A DNA stretch of 64,000 nucleotides from Erigeron canadensis (Eukaryota; Streptophyta; Magnoliopsida; Asterales; Asteraceae), in NCBI RefSeq assembly GCF_010389155.1, contig NC_057764.1:7316001-7380000 (forward strand). Reading direction: 5' to 3'. Position 1 is the first letter of the stretch; the number at the start of each line of letters is the position of its first letter. The notes beneath the pieces were generated by a model that saw only the letters and a list, made by a program, of their open reading frames with translations, searched no databases and was not told where the DNA came from. Below, piece by piece: positions 60,620 through 64,000 of the stretch. The position numbers and the translations under genes were made by a program.

Positions 60620-63600
60620 TTGGGTGCGCAGGGCGATCGAAAGAAGAATATCTGGTATCTGGACAACGCAGCTGGTCGGACTATGACCGGTTGTAAGTCC
60701 CTGCTGGAAGAGTTCACTGTCCAAGATGGACCGGCAGTGACATTTGGTAATGATGGAAGTGGGAAAACTGAAGGATATGGTAGTATCAATAATGAACAGA
60801 TCCAGTTCACCAAAGTTGCATTTGTTAATGGTTTGAAATATAACCTGATAAGTGTAAGTCAATTTTGTGATGATGGATATAAGGTACTTTCGATATTACT
60901 CAAGGTACCATATTTAACAAGGATTGGAAAGTGGTGATGATTGCACCAAGAAAGGGAAATGTGTACATCATGGACATGGAACCATCTCCGAAAGAGCATT
61001 ATTTCTATGTCAAAGCTAATGAGGACACCAACTGGCTGTGGCACAAAAGATTATCCCATCTAAATTTTATAAATATAAATAAGTTGTCTCAAAAACAACT
61101 GGCAGATGGGATACCTCCAACTTCTTTTAAAAAGGAAAGCCATGTCCAGGGTGTGAGATGGGCAAGCAGAAAAGAGCCAGTTTCAAAACCAGGCAAAACT
61201 TCAGCATCACTGAACCTCTTCACATGCTTCATATGGATCTCTTTGGTCCAGTGAATGTTCAAACTAAAGCTGGTAAGCGATACACTTTAGTTGTTGTTGA
61301 TGAATACACCAGATTTTGTTGGGTGGTATTAATCAGATCAAAAAGTGATGCACCTGGTGAAATCATCTCTCTCATCAAGAAAGTTAAACTCAAGTATGCC
61401 AAGAAAGTGTGTCAGTTGCGAAGTGATAATGGCACAAAATTTCAAAATAAAGAAATTGAATCATTTTGCAATGACACTGGCATTTCTCAGAACTTCTCTT
61501 TAGCTCGTTCTCTAGAGCAAAATGGTGTGGTTGAAAGAAAGAATCGCACGTTGATTGAAGCTGCAAGAAGTATGTTATCTGAATTAGGTCTTCCCACTAG
61601 TTTTTGGGCTGAAGCAGTGGCAATTGCTTGCCAAACCCAAAATCCGTTAGTTTATGTCAAGAGACATAGGAAGACTGCCTATAAAGTCCTCAGGAATCGT
61701 AAACCGAATATGGATATTTCCATGTATTTGGTTGTCCAGTTTATATCTTAAACGATTCTATTCAGTTGGGAAAGTTTGATGTAAAGGCTGACGAGGGTGT
61801 TTTTGTGGGATATTCAGATATTAGAAAAGCCTATAGAGTTTATAATTATAGACTCCAAAAGATACATGAGACAATTCATGTCACATTCAATGAATCAAAT
61901 GAAGCAATCAATAAAAGACCAAGCCTTGATTTATCTCCAGTTGTTACAGTTGATTTTGGTGTATCTGATCAAGTTCATCAATCAGTTATTGCACCAAAAG
62001 ATGTTTCCAGTCACCAAGACTTGGAACCTGTTGCACAGAAGAAAAGCTCCAGTGACACTTCGTTCTATCCCTCCATTAGTTTCAATCTACCACATAAACT
62101 GGTAATAGGATCAGATGTACGTGCCACAACAACATCAGAACCAGTTCAAACCTCTCCAGTTCTTCAAGATATGCCTTCATTTGAAGAAACTCATATTGTC
62201 AATCCAGTTGACTCTGATGAGGAAGTTGAAGTAGTTTTGGCTGATCCTTCTCCAGTTGCTACAACTGTTGAGGATCCCCAGGTGACTTGAACTGATGTTG
62301 TGATATATTAACCTTGTCAATACACTAAATGGACAGCTGCTCATCCAATTGAACAAATTATTGGAGATCCAGTAGTGGGGTTCAGACTAGAAGAGCCACA
62401 AGTGAACAATTCTTGAACGTCACCTTTTTATCACTGATTGAACTGAAGAAGATTGACGAGGCTATGGCAGATCCAAGCTGGGTTGAGGCTATGCAAGAAG
62501 AGCTTAACCAGTTCGAAAGGAACAATGTTTGGGAACTTGTTCCTTGTCCTCCAGGGTTAAAGAAAGAACCCATTGGTACGAGGTGGGTCTACCTAAACAA
62601 GATGGATGAAGATGGCAATGTAGTGAAAAACAAAGCTAGATTAGTTGCCAAAGGTTATTGTCAAGCTGAGGGTGTTGATTTTGATGAAACTTTTGCTCCA
62701 GCTGCAAGACTTGAAGCCATTAGAATATTTTTGGCTTATGCAGCCCATCTGCAGCTCAAGGTCTTCCAGGTGGATGTTAAAAGTGTGTTCCTGAATGGAA
62801 CTTTGGAAGAAGAAGTGTATGTAAGCAGACTCCAGGCTTCATTAATGAGAAGCATCCTCACTGGGTATATAGACTGAACAAAGCTTTGTATGGTCTTCGT
62901 CAAGCCCAAGAGCCTGGTATGATACTTTAACTAAACATCTTCTTAATAATGGTTTTCAAAGAGGTGCAATAGATAATACCTTGTTTACCTTGAAAGAAAA
63001 AGGTAATATCTTGCTAGTACAAATTTATGTTGATGACATTATATTCGAGTCAACTGATGATACAATGTGTGAAAAGTTTTCAAAAATCATGTCAACTGAG
63101 TATGAAATGAGTTTAATGGGTAAATTAACATTTTTCTTAGGTTTACAAATTAAACAAACCATGGATGGTATTTTTATTAACCAAGAAAAATATGTCAGAG
63201 ATTTGTTAAGAAAATACAATTTTGATTCAATCCCATCATAAAACACACCCATTGCAGCACCTTTAAATTTGGATTCTGACCCAAATGGAAAACCAGTGGA
63301 CCAAAAAGAATATCGTGTAATGGTTGGTTCACTGATGTACTTAACTGCAAGTTGACCAGATATAATGTTTGCAACATGTTTATGTGCCAGATTTCAGGCT
63401 AACCCAAAAGAATCACATTTGCACGAGTCAAGTGCATTTTTAGGTACCTGAAAGGGTGCCCTATCCTTGGTTTTTGGTATCCCAAAGGCTCGGGGTTAGA
63501 TCTAATGGGTTATTCAGATTCAGATCATGCAGGTTGTAAGATAGATAGAAAGACTACAACTGGTGGTTGTCACTTCCTAGGGGGAAAACTGGTGAGTTAG

Positions 63601-63966
63601 ACTAGCAAGAAGCAGACGTCAGTCTCAATGTCAACTACTCAGGCAGAGTACATTTTTGCGGACAGTTGTTGTGCCCAGATTCTTAGGATTAAAAACCAGT
63701 TGCTCGATTATGGTATGAAATATACAAGAACCTCAATCTTTTATGACAACACTTGTGCAATTGCTATATCTCACAACCCGGTGATGCACTCAAAGACAAA
63801 GCATATTGACATCAGGTATCATTTTATTCGAGATCATGTTATGAAAAGAGATATTGAAATTCATTTCATCCCCACTGATAAACAATTAGCTAATGTTTTT
63901 ACAAAACCTCTTGATGAAAAGACTTTTAAACATCTCATCAGCGAATTGGGAATGCTAAATCCTTGA
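60620..63966 (+). pseudogene. Copia pol: protease, integrase, RT, RNase H (decayed)
   Basis: The protease starts at 60650 (WYLDNAAGRTMTG; the usual DSG/DNG triad is not intact). Pre-integrase LWHKRLSHLNF is at 61035. Integrase spans 61158-61751, with HMLHMDLFGPV, LRSDNGTKF and NGVVERKNRTLIEAA. The RT begins at 62413 with [12 protein letters not shown], then [20 protein letters not shown], and YVDDIIFEST near 63030 holds the YVDD catalytic pair. RNase H ends the gene (TTQAEYIFADSC, SKTKHIDIRYHFIRDHV) at 63966. Frames shift near 61150, 61750 and 62880, and stops occur at 62288, 63239, 63354 and 63598, among others. Confidence 0.9.
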
Positions 63967-64000
63967 AACTGGAGACTTTGTTATGAACGCGTCAGTGACA

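Larger units (their letters stand above)
26154..64000 (+). mobile_element. Ty1-copia element split by a 31-kb insertion block (3' end outside window)
   Basis: The left part has a 5' LTR (26154-27133), PBS, gag and the start of the coiled C-terminal gag region, up to about 28767. The right part resumes at 59796 in the same gag region and continues through protease, integrase, RT and RNase H to 63966. Around the break, AAT AAT TTG on the left and TTG TAT GAT TTG on the right read N-N-L then L-Y-D-L, sharing one TTG. The 3' LTR lies beyond 64000. The coding region holds many stops and frameshifts. Confidence 0.88.

Overview
This is a window of nuclear plant DNA. It holds spliced genes with GT-AG introns, a chloroplast GAPDH A gene with a transit peptide, a CC-NBS-LRR resistance-gene relic, and dense plant-type transposons (Ty1-copia, Ty3-gypsy, LINE, SINE, Helitron, PIF/Harbinger). 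It is AT-rich. The gene set and transposon mix fit a eudicot; an Asteraceae genome is my guess from general familiarity and is not proven by the sequence.

Layout. (1) 0.5-5.8 kb: a complete minus-strand Ty1-copia element with 326-bp LTRs, an ATGCT target duplication and unusual TA...TA LTR ends. (2) 8.3-12.1 kb: a minus-strand CC-NB-ARC-LRR gene broken by one frameshift and one in-frame stop. (3) 13.5-16.3 kb: an apparently intact five-exon GAPA gene, minus strand. (4) 17.5-21.9 kb: an apparently intact nine-exon gene for a plastid J-domain plus ferredoxin protein (DJC77-like), minus strand, with a SINE in intron 1. GAPA and this gene are the only two that look functional; both encode predicted chloroplast proteins. 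(5) 22.2-23.3 kb: a small element with long degenerate inverted ends, then a decayed 5'-truncated LINE (23.7-25.6 kb).

(6) 26.15 kb to the window end is one Ty1-copia element (plus strand) whose gag coding region is cut at about 28.77 kb and resumes at 59.80 kb. The 31 kb in between is a stack of younger or independent insertions: a 2.7-kb inverted repeat (28.82-31.53 and 38.49-41.23 kb) whose exact centre is occupied by a Helitron (31.53-38.49 kb); inside that Helitron are AP2/AINTEGUMENTA-like exon fragments split by a 3.2-kb solo LTR with a perfect TTCTT duplication; a 2.1-kb PIF/Harbinger element (41.84-43.95 kb, TTA duplication); a second Helitron (44.68-49.93 kb) carrying a broken RPA1-like gene; and a decayed Ty3-gypsy element with 2.6-kb LTRs (50.5-59.7 kb).

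The outer thirds are therefore a small gene island, and the right 60% is nested transposon territory. All transposon reading frames examined carry stops, frameshifts or lost catalytic residues. The most unusual structure is the large palindrome with a Helitron exactly at its centre.
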